NCBI GenBank assembly: GCA_032122355.1
Contig: JAUMCS010000102.1
Span: forward strand, 1-7,757
Source of the DNA: RFTU01 sp032122355
GTDB taxonomy: Bacteria > Pseudomonadota > Gammaproteobacteria > Burkholderiales > Burkholderiaceae_C
DNA: 7,757 bases
Reading direction: 5' to 3'
The notes under the pieces were generated by a model. The model saw only the letters and a list, made by a program, of their open reading frames with translations, searched no databases and was not told the origin of the DNA. The position numbers were made by a program, and so were the translations under genes. Of the stretch, positions 6,854 through 7,757 are shown in pieces (the stretch's first letter is position 1; the number at the start of each line of letters is the position of its first letter).

Positions 6854-6860
6854 CTTCCTT
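6854..6860 (-). promoter_or_regulatory. Ribosome binding site of fliL
   Basis: AAGGAAG on the minus strand, four bases before the fliL ATG, in the 22-base fliK-fliL gap. It supports this start. Confidence 0.6.
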
Positions 6861-6871
6861 TGATTTAATAC

Positions 6872-7757
6872 TCAGATGAACAAATCCACGACGCGTTTAC
6901 TTGGATTCTTGTTGTTCCTTGCGTCTAGGGGTATTAGGGGTTTCATGTCCTCTTTTGGCGCTTCGTTAGGGTTCAAAATGGTTTGAGTTTTCGTTGTATT
7001 GGATTGATCCTGAGCGGGATTTTCTCGATGATGATGTTTTTCCCCACCATGCACCCAAGCGTTAGCAAGCTCTATGCCAGAATTTTCGACAGTTTCACGA
7101 AGCTTATGCATGCTCTCTTGCAGTAGGGTTTGTGTGTAAGCATTGGATGTATAAAATTGAGCATGGAGTTTGTGATCATGCAGTTGTAAATGTACATCTA
7201 CGGGCCCGAGTTTTTCAGGTGTTATCTGAAATTGCACTTGCCATCTCCCTTGTTCCATTTCTTTGATCAAGCTATGACCGATTGCGATGCATAGTCGTTG
7301 TGAGAGTTGAACGTCTGAGTCCTCAGCCGCATCTATTTTTAGCTGGATCGTGTGTGAGGTTATCGCTTCCAAGTTTTTGCTGAAATCACTGATGTGAATG
7401 GGTGTTGAGATGGTTGCTATCGGGCCGGCCCCTTGAGGGATGGCATCGCCAGTAGATAACAAATTCAAATAGCTTGGCACGTCTTGTATTTGCTGATTCG
7501 TGCTCAATTCCATAGTCTGCGTCATGCTGGGTGGCATTGATAGGCCTTGCAAAAGTATCGGCGTGATGTTGGTTTGGCCGAGTACATCAGTGTTTGTCGA
7601 ATGGTCTTTAGTCGTGCCGGTTTTTGGAGGGATGGCAAAAATGAGTGCTATGGCTTCTTCATCAAATCCCTGACTTTTTGCAAAATCCACCAATGCAGAG
7701 TCTGATGTTGGTGAATCGGGGGTAATCTGGGTAATCACGTTCAGCTCTGTACTGATC
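6872..7757 (-). CDS. fliK: FliK, flagellar hook-length control protein (probably 5'-incomplete)
   Basis: FliK is secreted during hook growth, measures hook length and triggers the FlhB export switch. The frame is open to the window edge; the first candidate start inside it is a GTG at 7738, which gives 288 residues. FliK proteins are commonly 350-450 residues, and there is no upstream stop, so the true start probably lies outside. Residue numbers here count from that GTG. The N-terminal half is low in conserved features, Ser/Thr/Gln/Pro-rich as expected for the ruler, with LVDFAKSQGFDEEAIALIF at 16-34. The C-terminal Flg_hook domain (about 140-232) has GRWQVQFQITPEKLGPVDVH (164-183), with the diagnostic LGPV, and LRETVENSGIELANAWV (213-229). 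A His-rich turn (KHHHREN) and a polar tail ending KRVVDLFI follow. It is first in the visible operon, next to fliL. The domain makes the name fairly sure; the start is uncertain. Confidence 0.9.
   Translation of the reverse strand, partial: ISTELNVITQITPDSPTSDSALVDFAKSQGFDEEAIALIFAIPPKTGTTKDHSTNTDVLGQTNITPILLQGLSMPPSMTQTMELSTNQQIQDVPSYLNLLSTGDAIPQGAGPIATISTPIHISDFSKNLEAITSHTIQLKIDAAEDSDVQLSQRLCIAIGHSLIKEMEQGRWQVQFQITPEKLGPVDVHLQLHDHKLHAQFYTSNAYTQTLLQESMHKLRETVENSGIELANAWVHGGEKHHHRENPAQDQSNTTKTQTILNPNEAPKEDMKPLIPLDARNNKNPSKRVVDLFI

Overview
The window is almost entirely a flagellar locus with tightly packed genes and no intergenic gap longer than about 46 bases. It suggests a motile Gram-negative proteobacterium with moderate GC. 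The clues are a MotB with a peptidoglycan-binding OmpA-like domain, an inner-membrane FliL, and the unbroken gene order fliK-fliL-fliM-fliN-fliO-fliP-fliQ-fliR-flhB. That order is typical of gamma- and betaproteobacteria. The MotB start region (HHGAHGGAWKIA followed by a long hydrophobic run) and the MotA tail look more like alphaproteobacterial-type stators. I therefore do not assign a class from sequence alone.

Layout. Plus strand, left end: about 200 bases that I cannot assign, then the last third of motA, then an intact motB. Minus strand, from the right end toward the left: fliK (probably cut by the window edge), fliL, fliM, fliN, fliO, fliP, fliQ, fliR and flhB. motB and flhB converge and overlap tail to tail by 16 bases. 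Several junctions in the minus-strand run overlap (fliN/fliO and fliR/flhB by one base, fliO/fliP by 28 bases), so it reads as one operon whose promoter lies beyond the right edge.

How the genes work together. FliP, FliQ, FliR and FlhB form the membrane export gate of the flagellar type III secretion system, and FliO helps assemble FliP. FliK is the hook-length ruler that acts on the FlhB cytoplasmic domain to switch export from hook to filament substrates. FliM and FliN build the C-ring switch that sets rotation direction. FliL sits with the stator around the motor. MotA and MotB are the ion-driven stator that turns the C-ring.

The clearest irregularity is at the left end. motA is recognisable only from about base 212 onward, and no frame upstream continues the protein. 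This may be a real rearrangement or insertion, or a misjoined sequence end. The FlhB autocleavage motif reads NPEH instead of the textbook NPTH. I see no RNA genes, CRISPR array, complete mobile element, convincing terminator or promoter, and no evidence of an undescribed system: apart from the left end this is an ordinary flagellar operon.
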